Of a stretch of DNA of 64,000 bases, positions 45,741-54,946 are shown piece after piece. Numbering within the stretch: position 1 is the stretch's first letter; the number at the start of each line of letters is the position of its first letter. The translations under genes were made by a program, and so were the position numbers. The notes under the pieces are model-generated. The model did not search any database. It saw only the letters and a list, made by a program, of their open reading frames with translations, and was not told where the DNA came from. This DNA is from Myxococcota bacterium. GTDB lineage: Bacteria; Myxococcota; XYA12-FULL-58-9; JALHOP01. Location of the stretch: the NCBI GenBank assembly GCA_022842935.1, contig JALHOP010000016.1, forward strand, positions 1 to 64,000, in the 5' to 3' direction.

Positions 45741-48243
45741 GGGCGGGTTCTTGAAAGGCTTGGGTGGCCTTGCGGATGCATTCGAAAAGCTCCTGGGCAA
45801 TGTAGCCGTCTGGGCCTATCGCAAGCCCTGGCTCGCGCTCGCTATCGCGGCGTGCCTCACGGCCGTTTTCGGCGCCGGCACGACCCGGCTGAAGGTGAAT
45901 GCCGACCTCGCCGAGCTGTTGCCGTCGAGCTTCCCAAGCGTCCGCGCTCTTCACGAGCTCGAGGCACGCTTCGGCGGCATTGGATATGTGACGGTACTGG
46001 GGGAAAACGCGGAGCCGGAGCAGCTCCGCAAGTTCGCGGACGACCTCGCTCCACGCCTCGCCGCGCTCGAAGACTTTCGCTACGTGGACTACCGGCGGCC
46101 CACGACGTTCTTCGAAGAGCACGCCCTCTACTTCTTGAGCAACGAAGACCTCGAGGAGCTACTCGCCAAGCTCCGCGACCGCGAGGCTTACGAGAAGCGC
46201 AAGGCGAACCCGCTCTATCTAGACCTCGAAGACGACGGGCCACCAGAGATCACGCTCGACGATCTCAACGCAAAGTACAGTAAACATGGAGGCAAGACGA
46301 GCTGGATGGCCTCGCAGATCGGCGAGAGCTACTACATGAGTCCGCAGAAGCGGATGATCGCCATACTCGCAAAGCCCGCACGTGCGGGGATGAACCTCCA
46401 GGTTTCGCAGGAGATCATTGCCAAGACCGAAGCGCTGCTGAAGGCTATGGATCTGTCGCAATACGGACCCAACTTCACCTACGAAATCGGCGGCAACTAC
46501 AAGAAGAAGGTCGACCAGCAAGAGCTCATCCAGCGCGACCTCGGCTGGGCAAACCTCGCGAGCTTCGTGCTCATCTTCGTGTTCCTCGCCTTCCATTTCC
46601 GGCGGGTGTCGGCGATCGGCCTCGTGATGGTACCGCTGGTCATCGGGATGGTCTGGTCGTACGGCTTCGCCGCCTACGCCTTCGGCATCTTGAACATCCT
46701 CACCGGATTCGTCGGCGCCATCCTCTCGGGCATGGGCATCGAGAACGGCATCCATCTCCTCGCCCGCTTCGAGACAGAGTGGTGGGTTACGAACGACCGC
46801 GAAGAAAACGTTCGCCGTACCTTCGGAAACACCGGCCGCGGCGTCGCCATCACCGCTCTCACAACGATGGTCGCCTTCGGCGGACTTGCCTTGTCGGAGT
46901 TCCGCGCTTTCCGCGAGTTTGGCGTCATAGCCGCCGCCGGCATGTTCCTCTTCGTCGTGTCCTACCAGCTCATCTTGCCGGCGCTCATCAGCGTCGCAAT
47001 GCGTCTGGGTTGGAAGCCTCGTCACGTCCGCCATGACGAGGTGCCACGCTACGTCCACTGGATTATGCGCAAGGCGCGTCCGGTGTTCGTATGCTCCGTG
47101 CTCGTCTTGGCCGTCTTCTGCGTCACGCTACCGAAACTTCGCTTCAACTACGACCTGCGCTCACTGCTCGCGAGCAACCTGCGCTCCTACGAGCTCGACC
47201 GCGAGATCGACGCCCTGGTCGGCTACTCACAGACCCCCGTCGTCATGCTCACTGGGTCAGCCGCCGACGAGACCAAGGTGGCGAGCGAGGTGCGTGAGCG
47301 CATGGAGCGAAGCGGCGAGACATCGACCGTCCGTTTCGTCGCCGCATCGGCCGACCTCGTGCCGCTCGGACAAACCGAGAAGCTCCAGATCATCCAGAAC
47401 ATGGAACGCATCGTTCGCCGCATCGACCGCGAGAAGTTATCGGAGAAGGACAAGAAGGACTTCGACCGCGTCGACAAGATGGTTCGCGCTCAGCCCTTCG
47501 TCCGCGATGACCTGCCAGCCGAGGTCCGGCGCCAGTTCCAGGGTCTCGACGACAAGCGTGACTCTGGCTTCGTCTTGGTATTCGCGGCGCGCGATCTGTC
47601 CGACGGGGCCTTTACCCGCTCGTTCGCCAAGGAAATCCGCGGCATCAAGCTCACGGACGGCACCGACGTGCTCGCGGCTGGCGAGGCGCTGATGTTGGCC
47701 GACGTCATCGAGATGGTCGCGAGCGAGTCGGTCCCCGTTATGGCGTTTGCAATCGGCCTTGTGTTCTTGTCGTTGTGGCTGTTCATTGGCAGCTTCAAGT
47801 CAGCCATCGCCTGCATCTTGCCGGCGGCGGCGACCCTGCTCGCGACGTTGGGCTGCATGCCGCTCGCCGGGCTCTCGCTCAACTACATCAATGTGGTGAT
47901 GATCCCGCTCTTCTTCGGCATCGGTATCGACGGGGGTGCGCACCTGACGGCGCGCATCGACGCAGGCGAGCCGTTCGCCCCGGTCTTCAGCGAGACAGGT
48001 CGCGCGGTGACGGGCTCGCTGCTCACCAATGCACTCGGTTTCCTCGCCTTGGTAATCGCCGATCACACGGGCTTGAACTCGCTCGGCAAGATGGCTTTGT
48101 TGGGGCTCGCGATGAACTTGCTTGCCTGCAACGTCGCCTTGCCCTCTTACGTAGCGTGGCGCCTGGCCAAGAGTTCACCGCCAAAGCGGAGCGAGAGCGA
48201 CGCCGCACCTCCAGCACCGCTATCGAAGGTGCAAGGCGCATGA
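45730..48243 (+). CDS. RND/MMPL-family (HpnN-like) exporter
   Basis: An 837-residue inner-membrane protein with the duplicated RND layout: one helix, a large periplasmic loop, five helices, repeated. The helix block at about 270-440 resembles sterol-sensing domains (ILSGMGIENGIHLLARFE), and the second at about 675-820 has FFGIGIDGGAHL. Family HAE-3, which includes HpnN, the hopanoid transporter. It overlaps the TolC gene by four bases (ATGA). It probably exports a lipid or hydrophobic compound. Confidence 0.82.
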   Translation: MSSEGGFLKGLGGLADAFEKLLGNVAVWAYRKPWLALAIAACLTAVFGAGTTRLKVNADLAELLPSSFPSVRALHELEARFGGIGYVTVLGENAEPEQLRKFADDLAPRLAALEDFRYVDYRRPTTFFEEHALYFLSNEDLEELLAKLRDREAYEKRKANPLYLDLEDDGPPEITLDDLNAKYSKHGGKTSWMASQIGESYYMSPQKRMIAILAKPARAGMNLQVSQEIIAKTEALLKAMDLSQYGPNFTYEIGGNYKKKVDQQELIQRDLGWANLASFVLIFVFLAFHFRRVSAIGLVMVPLVIGMVWSYGFAAYAFGILNILTGFVGAILSGMGIENGIHLLARFETEWWVTNDREENVRRTFGNTGRGVAITALTTMVAFGGLALSEFRAFREFGVIAAAGMFLFVVSYQLILPALISVAMRLGWKPRHVRHDEVPRYVHWIMRKARPVFVCSVLVLAVFCVTLPKLRFNYDLRSLLASNLRSYELDREIDALVGYSQTPVVMLTGSAADETKVASEVRERMERSGETSTVRFVAASADLVPLGQTEKLQIIQNMERIVRRIDREKLSEKDKKDFDRVDKMVRAQPFVRDDLPAEVRRQFQGLDDKRDSGFVLVFAARDLSDGAFTRSFAKEIRGIKLTDGTDVLAAGEALMLADVIEMVASESVPVMAFAIGLVFLSLWLFIGSFKSAIACILPAAATLLATLGCMPLAGLSLNYINVVMIPLFFGIGIDGGAHLTARIDAGEPFAPVFSETGRAVTGSLLTNALGFLALVIADHTGLNSLGKMALLGLAMNLLACNVALPSYVAWRLAKSSPPKRSESDAAPPAPLSKVQGA

Positions 48244-49739
48244 TGGTAGCAGCGCTGACGCTCGTGGCCCTGGTGGCATCGCCGCTAGCCGCTCCGGTTT
48301 CGACGCTCGCTAGCGCCGTGCTCGCCGCGCCCAAGGCCGCGAGCAAAAGGGCGACCAAGAAGAAAGACCCAGCCGCAGAAGAAGACGTCGTGGCGGGGCC
48401 GCTCGATGCGCCGGCACCCACGCCTCAGCCAGCACCACCCCAGACGACGCCGGTGGTCATCAACGACGTCACCCACCGACTGGGCGTCGAGGACTGCGTG
48501 CGCATCGCGCTCGACAGTAACGGACGCATCATGGAGGCGGAGGGCCGCGTCCACGAGTACCAGGCGCGTCTTGCCCAGGTGGAAGCGCTCTTCTATCCAC
48601 GCATCGCGGGTATGGGCTTCCTCGCGCCGATGTATACGGTTCGCGGTGACATCAATGGTCACACCAACGAGTGGAAGAGCCTCTCTGACTGGGGTCCTTA
48701 CGCACATCTCGAGGCGACGCTCGCGCAACCCATCTACACCTTCGGACGCGCCGACGCCGCAAAAGAGGCCGCCTCCGAGCGGGCCGAGGTCGAGAAGGCG
48801 CGGCTGCGCGAGACGCAAAACACCATCGCGTGGGAGGTGCGCAAGTTCTACTACACGCACCTTTACGCGCGCAGTCTCATCCCAACCCTCGAACAAGCGC
48901 AGGGTTACGTCGAACAAGCGCTCAAGCGAGCGCAGGAGCTGTATGACACGGGCGAAGGCGAAGTGTCGCAGTCCGACCTATCGCGTTTGGGATTTTCTTC
49001 GGTTCAGGTGCGGCGCTTCTTGGTGAACGCGCGAAATGCGCAAGCGGTGACGCTGGTCGCGCTCAAGCACACGATGGGTATGGCGGCGACCGCGAACCTC
49101 GAGCTCGTCGACGAGAAGCTCGCCCCCATCCCGGACGAGCCACCACGCGACCTCGCGAACTACATCGCCGAGGCCGCGGCGAATCGCCCCGAGTGGCAAC
49201 AGCTTGCGCATGGCAAGAGCGCCGCAAAGGCCCTCTCCGTCGCCGAGATCAAGGCCAATCTCCCTGTGCTCGCTATTGCGGGCCAGTTCGAGGCCGACTG
49301 GGCGCCAACCCGCGACAACGCCCGGAATCCCTACTGGAACGATCCGTACAACCGTGTCGCCGGCGGACTTGCGCTCGCGCTCCTCTTCGACCTGAATCCT
49401 TGGGCGGCTCAGGCGAAATCGGACGCGGCCGAGGCCACTTACGAACAGCTCGACGCACTCGAGCGTTTCGCTTCCACTGGGATTCCGCTGCAGGTGCAAA
49501 TGGCCTACACGGACCTCAGGCAAGCACGCGAGATCTTCGAATACTCGAGCGAAGCCATTCAAGCGACGCGCAAGTGGGTCACCTTCTCCGCTAACGCGTA
49601 CGACACGGGGACCGGTGAGCCACGTGACCTCCTCGAAGGCTTGGCTGCGCTCGTCGAGTCGCGACGCATGATGTACGACGCCCTCCGCGACTACTACCTG
49701 GCCCGCGCTGGCCTGCTGTACGCGACCGGCACCCATTGA
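48240..49739 (+). CDS. TolC-family outer-membrane efflux protein
   Basis: A 499-residue protein with a signal peptide, then a Lys/Pro-rich linker (about 30-75). The TolC/OEP helical repeats follow: VRIALDSNGRIMEAEGRV begins the first, and a second starts at NRPEWQQLAHGKSAAK. AQPIYTFGRADAAK is the typical beta-barrel border of the family. Last gene of the three-gene operon. No membrane-fusion protein is encoded between or near them, which is unusual for a TolC-linked exporter. Confidence 0.85.
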   Translation: MMVAALTLVALVASPLAAPVSTLASAVLAAPKAASKRATKKKDPAAEEDVVAGPLDAPAPTPQPAPPQTTPVVINDVTHRLGVEDCVRIALDSNGRIMEAEGRVHEYQARLAQVEALFYPRIAGMGFLAPMYTVRGDINGHTNEWKSLSDWGPYAHLEATLAQPIYTFGRADAAKEAASERAEVEKARLRETQNTIAWEVRKFYYTHLYARSLIPTLEQAQGYVEQALKRAQELYDTGEGEVSQSDLSRLGFSSVQVRRFLVNARNAQAVTLVALKHTMGMAATANLELVDEKLAPIPDEPPRDLANYIAEAAANRPEWQQLAHGKSAAKALSVAEIKANLPVLAIAGQFEADWAPTRDNARNPYWNDPYNRVAGGLALALLFDLNPWAAQAKSDAAEATYEQLDALERFASTGIPLQVQMAYTDLRQAREIFEYSSEAIQATRKWVTFSANAYDTGTGEPRDLLEGLAALVESRRMMYDALRDYYLARAGLLYATGTH

Positions 49740-49811
49740 AGACGCATCCATGGTGGACCGGCACCCACATCACATCGATCGCAGCGCGTTCGGACGCGAT
49801 CAATTGCGCTT

Positions 49812-49829
49812 GCTGTCGCTCACGACAGC
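49812..49829 (+). terminator. Hairpin after the TolC gene
   Basis: GCTGTCG (49812-49818) and CGACAGC (49823-49829) form a perfect 7-bp stem with a CTCA loop, 73 bases after the TolC stop. No T-tract. Confidence 0.4.
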
Positions 49830-49857
49830 GTGTTAGGCGCGCAAAAGATGGTGATGA

Positions 49858-49874
49858 GCGGGTTCGAGTCCCGT
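49858..49874 (+). other. tRNA T-arm-like sequence
   Basis: GCGGG TTCGAGT CCCGT forms a 5-bp stem and seven-base loop exactly like a tRNA T-arm, followed by TCCAACG. No matching acceptor, D-arm or anticodon arm is seen upstream, so this is not a complete tRNA. It may be chance or a tRNA relic. Confidence 0.3.
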
Positions 49875-49899
49875 TCCAACGCTTTCAGCCGAGGTTCCG

Positions 49900-50298
49900 A
49901 TGAACCGTCGCGACCGTCGAGTCGCCGATCGTCGTAAAGACTCATCTTCGGTGTCGACTGACCGCCGCGGTAACGACCGGCGTCAGCGGGACCGTCGAGC
50001 GGACCAGCGCTTCCCGCTCGAGCTATGGATGGAAGAGATCTCTGGGGACGACATTTACTTCCGGCGCAGCGGCAATATCGCGGCCGGCGGTGTCTTCTTC
50101 GACCGCGCCATCCCCCACCCGCTCGGCACTCAGGTGACGCTGAAGTTTGCGCTACCGGGCGACCGCGAAATGGTGGTCGCACGGGGTGAAGTTGTCAGCA
50201 GCGCACCCAACGCCGACGGCCTCGGCATGGGCGTGAAGTTCGTGCACGTCGAAGGTGACGGGGCGCTGCGCATCCGCGCGTTCCTCCGCAGCGCCTAG
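49900..50298 (+). CDS. PilZ-domain protein (c-di-GMP receptor)
   Basis: A 132-residue cytoplasmic protein. An Arg-rich N-terminus (about 1-35) precedes the PilZ domain, with the RxxxR-type element (RRADQRFPLEL, about 32-42) and the NIAAGGVFF element (the (D/N)xSxxG motif, with Ala at the Ser position) that bind c-di-GMP. It would read the c-di-GMP made by GGDEF enzymes such as the one at 55942-56946. Outputs in related organisms include motility and polysaccharide control. Confidence 0.8.
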   Translation: MNRRDRRVADRRKDSSSVSTDRRGNDRRQRDRRADQRFPLELWMEEISGDDIYFRRSGNIAAGGVFFDRAIPHPLGTQVTLKFALPGDREMVVARGEVVSSAPNADGLGMGVKFVHVEGDGALRIRAFLRSA

Positions 50299-50332
50299 GC
50301 AACCGACGACAACGGAGTGTACCCGTGTCGTC

Positions 50333-50761
50333 CTATGACGCTGGGTACACCACGAGATCGACGTTCGCCGTCTCACCACCCTTGATGTCGATGCCGGCCT
50401 CGCAACCCTCGCCGATGACCTGGTCACTGGCGTTACGGGCATCGACGTAGATGACCGCGCCGTCTTTCGCGTCAACGTCCGACACCACGAAGCTCGCCCC
50501 CGCGGCTGGCGGGTAGTCGAACTCGGCCGATTGCAGCAGCTCGTACCGATCGTCGAGTACGTTTCCAGACAACAGGCTCGTGCACGTCACGATGACGTTT
50601 TGGCGGTCACGGGCGGCAAAGACGCGCACGGTGACCTTTCGGGTGGACGACTCGAGCTGGGACTGCAGGTGGATTGCCGCCGTCGTGCCGCGCGTGGGCT
50701 CGAGCTCAGAGCCGCCGCAGGCGAAAGCGCTCAGGGTCAGCATGAGGAGGATGGGCTTCAT
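50333..50761 (-). CDS. Small unknown lipoprotein
   Basis: A 142-residue lipoprotein (LMLTLSAFACGGSE, Cys about 15). The mature part is beta-rich with two cysteines (VTCTSLL, GEGCEAG) that may form a disulfide. Its start overlaps the stop of the upstream 50758-51624 gene by four bases, so they are an operon. No family recognised. Confidence 0.75.
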   Translation of the reverse strand: MKPILLMLTLSAFACGGSELEPTRGTTAAIHLQSQLESSTRKVTVRVFAARDRQNVIVTCTSLLSGNVLDDRYELLQSAEFDYPPAAGASFVVSDVDAKDGAVIYVDARNASDQVIGEGCEAGIDIKGGETANVDLVVYPAS

Positions 50762-51624
50762 TGAAAGGTAAGCCCCACGCGGACGGCACCGGGCTCGTCG
50801 CCCCCACCCCGCGTCAATGCATAGATGAGCACCCCCGTCACCACGGCGGCCCCGCCGCCAACGACGGTCCAGAAAGCCCATGGCGGCAGGCCCGCGATCT
50901 TGTCACCGTCGTCGCGGCGCCGTGTCGCGGCAAGGGCGTTTGGCTGGGCGTGCTGAGGCTCCAAGGGGTCATAGCCGATAGGGTCGAGCGGCGCCGCGCT
51001 CACCACGACCGCTTTGGCGGTCGCGGCGTCTCCGACATTGACGTTGACGCCGGAGGTCAAGGTTGCGACCAAGTAGTAACGGGGCGCGGAAGGCTCGGTC
51101 GGTGGCTCGTACATGCCGATCCACACCCCGTCCTGAGAGCGCAACGTGACCTCGCTATAGCGCGACGTACTCGCCGTCGCGATGTGGACATGCAGGGCGT
51201 CGACTTCGACATCGCCCGGAACGCGCACCGTGAGGGGCCATGGCGCGCTGACGCCACTGCCACTCGCAACGCCCGGCGAAACGGGCTCGAGCTGCAAGCT
51301 CATGACCTGCGCGATCTCGCGCTTGGCGGAGCTGAACAGCGACTGAAGTTTGGGCGAGACGTCGGCACCGAGGTCAGCGTCGGGGTTCGCAACAATGAGC
51401 CGGTCAAAGGCGGCGCGTGCCTCAGCCTCGCGTCCGAGCGCCACCAGGGCGAATGCTCGCACTTTTTCGCAGGCGGCCTGCTCGCTTTCGCGGATGGTGG
51501 CGCCCTGGCAAGAACGGCCGAGGGCTTTCAGGGCATCGTCGTAGCGCGCCTGGTTGTACAGCTGCTCGGCGCGCTGCACCGGCGAGACTGCGGCAACGAT
51601 CGCGATGGCAAAAAAGGACAACAT
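50758..51624 (-). CDS. TPR-like protein with C-terminal membrane helix
   Basis: A 288-residue exported protein with an N-terminal signal (FFAIAIVAAVSPV). A tetratricopeptide-like region (about 17-105) has AEQLYNQARYDDALKALG and the RLIVANPDADLG segment. A beta domain follows (about 115-205). One membrane helix near 245-268 (FWTVVGGGAAVVTGVLIYAL) anchors the end. This layout is common in myxobacterial surface assembly proteins. It is coupled to the lipoprotein gene downstream. Confidence 0.75.
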   Translation of the reverse strand: MLSFFAIAIVAAVSPVQRAEQLYNQARYDDALKALGRSCQGATIRESEQAACEKVRAFALVALGREAEARAAFDRLIVANPDADLGADVSPKLQSLFSSAKREIAQVMSLQLEPVSPGVASGSGVSAPWPLTVRVPGDVEVDALHVHIATASTSRYSEVTLRSQDGVWIGMYEPPTEPSAPRYYLVATLTSGVNVNVGDAATAKAVVVSAAPLDPIGYDPLEPQHAQPNALAATRRRDDGDKIAGLPPWAFWTVVGGGAAVVTGVLIYALTRGGGDEPGAVRVGLTFQ

Positions 51625-51696
51625 CGTGCGTAAAAGCTTTCCAGTTCGTCATGAAGCAAGTCAAGCTGCCGGTGCGTCCTAACCTAATTGCTCGCC

Positions 51697-51716
51697 TGTG
51701 TTGACGGATCGACACA
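51697..51716. promoter_or_regulatory. Inverted repeat, possible operator
   Basis: TGTGTTGA and TCGACACA around CGGA form an 8-bp hairpin (one G-U) in the 162-base gap between the TPR-like gene and the HEAT gene. Confidence 0.25.
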
Positions 51717-51786
51717 AGCGATCGGCGCGGTTCTGCGAGGGTATGCTTGCCTGGCCGCCCGTGACGGGGTTGGATATCTCGGCCTC

Positions 51787-52440
51787 ATGAGCGACGACGT
51801 TCCCAGCGATCTCGATGCAGAAGCGCTCATCGAGCTCTATTTCGAGCTCGAGGACGACGACGAGCGTGAAGTCGTCCTCGACAAGCTAGAGGCCTTCGAC
51901 TCGCCCATGGTCGCCGAGTTCTGGCGCGCCGCGGCACACGAAGACGACGATGAGCTGGTCCGCGTGCGCGCCCTGTCCGTCTTGGCAAAGCGCGGCGATC
52001 ACGAGGCACTCGCGGGTCTCATGGCGACCATCGAGGACCCAGACGATATCATCGTGTTCGAGGAGGCTTTGCAAGCCGTCGCCGCCATCCAAGGTGCGGG
52101 GTTTTTTCCAGCCGTGGAGGCCATCTGGCGCGACGAGAGCCGCGATGCCGACGAACGACGCGCTGCCATGACCGTCATGGAGTTGGTCGATTCCGAGAGG
52201 ACCGTTAGCGCTTTCGATGCGTTCGTGGCGAGCCTCGGCGACGCCGCAACCTTCCCCGACGACCAGATGGAAATCGTATTGCTGGCGTATCTGAGGACCG
52301 ACCACGAGGCTGCTCTGCCGCTGCTCGAAGCGATGCTAGAGCGCCTCACAGCGAGCTCGCGCGGCATGGACGAAGACGAACGCGACGAGCTCCTCGGCAT
52401 GGTTCGCGAGGGAATCGACCTACTGCGATCCCCAGCGTAG
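51787..52440 (+). CDS. HEAT-repeat-like acidic protein
   Basis: A 217-residue, strongly acidic protein (DDVPSDLDAEALIELYFELE) made of repeating helix pairs such as VRALSVLAKRGDHEALAGLM, typical of HEAT-like repeats (about four to five units). It probably binds other proteins. Its last 21 bases overlap the convergent NAD kinase gene. Confidence 0.7.
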   Translation: MSDDVPSDLDAEALIELYFELEDDDEREVVLDKLEAFDSPMVAEFWRAAAHEDDDELVRVRALSVLAKRGDHEALAGLMATIEDPDDIIVFEEALQAVAAIQGAGFFPAVEAIWRDESRDADERRAAMTVMELVDSERTVSAFDAFVASLGDAATFPDDQMEIVLLAYLRTDHEAALPLLEAMLERLTASSRGMDEDERDELLGMVREGIDLLRSPA

Positions 52441-53277
52441 CTTCGCGCGCAGAGTCTGAAAGTAGCTTCCGCCCGGCAGCGACAGCAGGCGGGTCGGCAC
52501 GGGGGCGACGTTGATGGTCATCACGTCCCCGGTGCCGAACGGACAGCTCGCTTGACCATCGAAGGTGGCGACGGCGTCCCCCTGCCCGACGAGACGGACC
52601 TCGAGCTCGCCACTTGGATCGAGGACCAACGGACGCTGGGTAAGTGAGTGCGGACAGATGGGGGTGACCGCCACCGCATGCAGGCCCGGCCAAACGATCG
52701 ATCCGCCAGCCGCCATCGAATAGGCCGTCGAGCCGGTCGGTGTCGAGACGATGAGGCCGTCGCCTCGCATCGAGGTGACGAGCTCGCCACCCAGCATGAT
52801 GCGATATTCGGCAAGGCGCGCCATGCGTCCGGGCGTGAGCGTCGCGTCATTGAGGACGCGCTTCTCCATCACCTGATCACCCATCATCGTGTTGACGCGG
52901 ACGTCGAGGCGCATGCGGTCGAGCTGCGGCAAGCGGCTCTCGAGCGCGAGAGGCACCGCGCGCTCGATCTCGTCCATGGCGATGTCAGTGAGGAAGCCGA
53001 CATGCCCCAGGTTGACACCAATCATCGGGACCACGCGGTCGCGGAGCAGCGAGGCAGCATGAATGAGGGTGCCGTCCCCCCCCAAAACGATCACCAGGTC
53101 GGAGACCTTGGCGAACTCGCCACCCGGGACGATACGAACCCCTTCGGGCATGTCGGCAGCAATGACGGCGCCGTTGTCCTCGACGAGAATCGGTATGCCT
53201 TGCGCGACCGTATGAATACGACGGAGCGCCGCGAGCGCTTCCTTGGCGTTTTTCTTGAGAACAACTCCCAACCGCAT
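52420..53277 (-). CDS. nadK: NAD kinase
   Basis: A 285-residue cytoplasmic enzyme that phosphorylates NAD to NADP. Signatures are VLGGDGTLIHAA (about 65), VNLGHVGFLTD, LNDATLTPGR and DGLIVSTPTGSTAYSMAAGG (GDGLIVSTPTGSTAYS is invariant in the family). Length is normal for bacterial NadK. Convergent with the HEAT gene. Confidence 0.95.
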   Translation of the reverse strand: MRLGVVLKKNAKEALAALRRIHTVAQGIPILVEDNGAVIAADMPEGVRIVPGGEFAKVSDLVIVLGGDGTLIHAASLLRDRVVPMIGVNLGHVGFLTDIAMDEIERAVPLALESRLPQLDRMRLDVRVNTMMGDQVMEKRVLNDATLTPGRMARLAEYRIMLGGELVTSMRGDGLIVSTPTGSTAYSMAAGGSIVWPGLHAVAVTPICPHSLTQRPLVLDPSGELEVRLVGQGDAVATFDGQASCPFGTGDVMTINVAPVPTRLLSLPGGSYFQTLRAKLRWGSQ

Positions 53278-53310
53278 GCGGAGAGGCTCCTAACACGAGC
53301 GAAGTCTGCT

Positions 53311-53339
53311 TTGCACTCTCGTCGGTCGTTGGCTAGACA
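53311..53339 (+). promoter_or_regulatory. Sigma-70-like promoter of the DUF4388 gene
   Basis: TTGCAC (53311-53316) and TAGACA (53334-53339) with 17-base spacing, six bases before the GTG start at 53346, so the mRNA may be leaderless. Confidence 0.4.
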
Positions 53340-53345
53340 TTCTGC

Positions 53346-54083
53346 GTGCCAAACGAGCCAAAGCTATCCGGTGATTTGCGCGACCAGCCCTTCGCAAAGC
53401 TCGTCGGTCAGCTGTCGCGTAGCAAGGCAACCGGCGTCGTGGAGATTCACGACCCGATCGGCGTCTCGCGCGCCTTCTTCGTGCAGGGCGCACCGCAGGG
53501 GGCACGCCTCTCCCGTCTGAAGCATCCGATCGGCCGCATCTTGGTCGAGGAGAACGTACTCTCCGAAGAGAAGCTCAACGAGGCGCTGGCGGTCCACAAC
53601 CGTACCGACAAGCTGCTCGGACAGATCCTCCTCGAGATGAAGCTCCTCACCGACGAGCAACTCGGGGCCGTCATGGCGCGCCAGTCGCAGCTCAATTTCC
53701 TTTCACTCTTCGCTGCTCGCGAAGGTCGTTTCGAGTTCTTGAGCGGTCTCGTACACCTCACCGACTTCGCGCCCGCGCCTATGCAACCCCTCGCGACGAT
53801 CTACATCGGGGTTCGCGACCACGCGCGTATCGAGGTGACCAGCGACACCATCGCGGATCTCGCCTTCAGCGCCATCGTCGCGAAACCGGCCCTCGAAAGC
53901 GAAGCCACGCAGCTCCCGCCCGCCGAGCAGATGGCCGCATCGCTGCTACGGTCGCCGAAACAGACGGGTGAGCTCGCGCGCGCGGTACCTCTGCCGCCAA
54001 AGTCGCTACGTGCGTTCGTCTACGCGTTGGCGCAGCTCGAGCTGATCGAGACCGTGGGGCCCGCCCAGGTGGCCCGCGCGTGA
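53346..54083 (+). CDS. DUF4388 (PATAN-type) regulatory protein
   Basis: A 245-residue cytoplasmic protein starting at GTG (PNEPKLSGDLRDQPFAKL is the start of the DUF4388 domain). That domain runs to about 50. An element like the N-terminus of GspE/PilB ATPases (GRILVEENVLSEEKLNEAL, about 63-81) follows. Proteins of this group act in signalling and type IV pilus or gliding control in deltaproteobacteria. It overlaps the OmpA-family gene by four bases (GTGA). Confidence 0.75.
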   Translation: MPNEPKLSGDLRDQPFAKLVGQLSRSKATGVVEIHDPIGVSRAFFVQGAPQGARLSRLKHPIGRILVEENVLSEEKLNEALAVHNRTDKLLGQILLEMKLLTDEQLGAVMARQSQLNFLSLFAAREGRFEFLSGLVHLTDFAPAPMQPLATIYIGVRDHARIEVTSDTIADLAFSAIVAKPALESEATQLPPAEQMAASLLRSPKQTGELARAVPLPPKSLRAFVYALAQLELIETVGPAQVARA

Positions 54084-54928
54084 GCGTGATTCCACCGCGC
54101 GAAGCGCCGACCGTGCGCGACGGAGCGGACGAGGAGCGCTATACGCTCGGTGACGCGAGCATTGCCGACCTGCCCCAGAAGCCATCGAAGGCGCGCGTCG
54201 CCGAGAGGGGCGGAGGCGCCCTGCCGTGGATGCTGCTTGCGGTCGTCGTCGGCGCGGTGATCGCTGGCGTGTTGTACGTTGGCCTTCCCATGCATGCGCG
54301 CCTGCGCGACCTCGAGGCCGAGCACGCAAAGACCCTCGGCGAGATCGCGACGATGCGCAACATCGTCGACATCCTCAAGAACGACCGCGACAACAGCGAG
54401 GCCGAGCGTGACCGCCTTTCCTCGGTGTTGAGCCAGAAACAGGCCGAGCTCGAGGCGGTATCCAAGGCTCAAGAAGAGCTCGGCAAGAAGTTGCAGGCAG
54501 AGATCAAGAAGGGCGAGGTGCTCGTTTCGGCGATCAACGGCCACCTGACGGTCGACGTCAGCGACAAGATCCTCTTCAACTCCGGGGAGGCCGAGCTCAA
54601 CGAGCGAGGCAAAGAGGTATTGAAGAGCGTTGGCGAGACTCTCATCAAGCTAGACGACAAGGTTCTCCAAGTGGGCGGCCACACTGACGCACTGCCGATA
54701 ACCGGCAAGCTCACCGAGGTCTTCGCGAGCAACTGGGAGCTGTCAGCCGCGCGTGCGACCAACGTCGTACGCTTCCTGCAAGACGAGGTGAAAGTGCCCG
54801 GTGAGCGTTTGGTTGCCGCCGGCTTCTCGCAGTTTCGCCCCGCCGCAAGCAACGCGACCCCTGCCGGGCGACACAAGAACCGGCGTATCGAGATCGCGCT
54901 CCTACCCATCCCCGCCAAGCGAAAATGA
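54080..54928 (+). CDS. OmpA/MotB-family peptidoglycan-binding protein
   Basis: A 282-residue inner-membrane protein: cytoplasmic N-terminus (1-47), one helix (about 48-70), a periplasmic coiled coil (about 75-150) and an OmpA-like domain (about 155-275) with GGHTDALPITG and NWELSAARATNVVRFL. The domain binds peptidoglycan, as in MotB stators. The start is a GTG overlapping the DUF4388 gene stop. A link to motility is inferred from the DUF4388 partner. Confidence 0.83.
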   Translation: MSVIPPREAPTVRDGADEERYTLGDASIADLPQKPSKARVAERGGGALPWMLLAVVVGAVIAGVLYVGLPMHARLRDLEAEHAKTLGEIATMRNIVDILKNDRDNSEAERDRLSSVLSQKQAELEAVSKAQEELGKKLQAEIKKGEVLVSAINGHLTVDVSDKILFNSGEAELNERGKEVLKSVGETLIKLDDKVLQVGGHTDALPITGKLTEVFASNWELSAARATNVVRFLQDEVKVPGERLVAAGFSQFRPAASNATPAGRHKNRRIEIALLPIPAKRK

Positions 54929-54946
54929 CCGCAATAGTGGACGAGG

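Noticed and set aside
49826..49893. Complete tRNA at 49826-49893
   Set aside because: Only the T-arm is present; no anticodon arm or matching acceptor strand can be folded.
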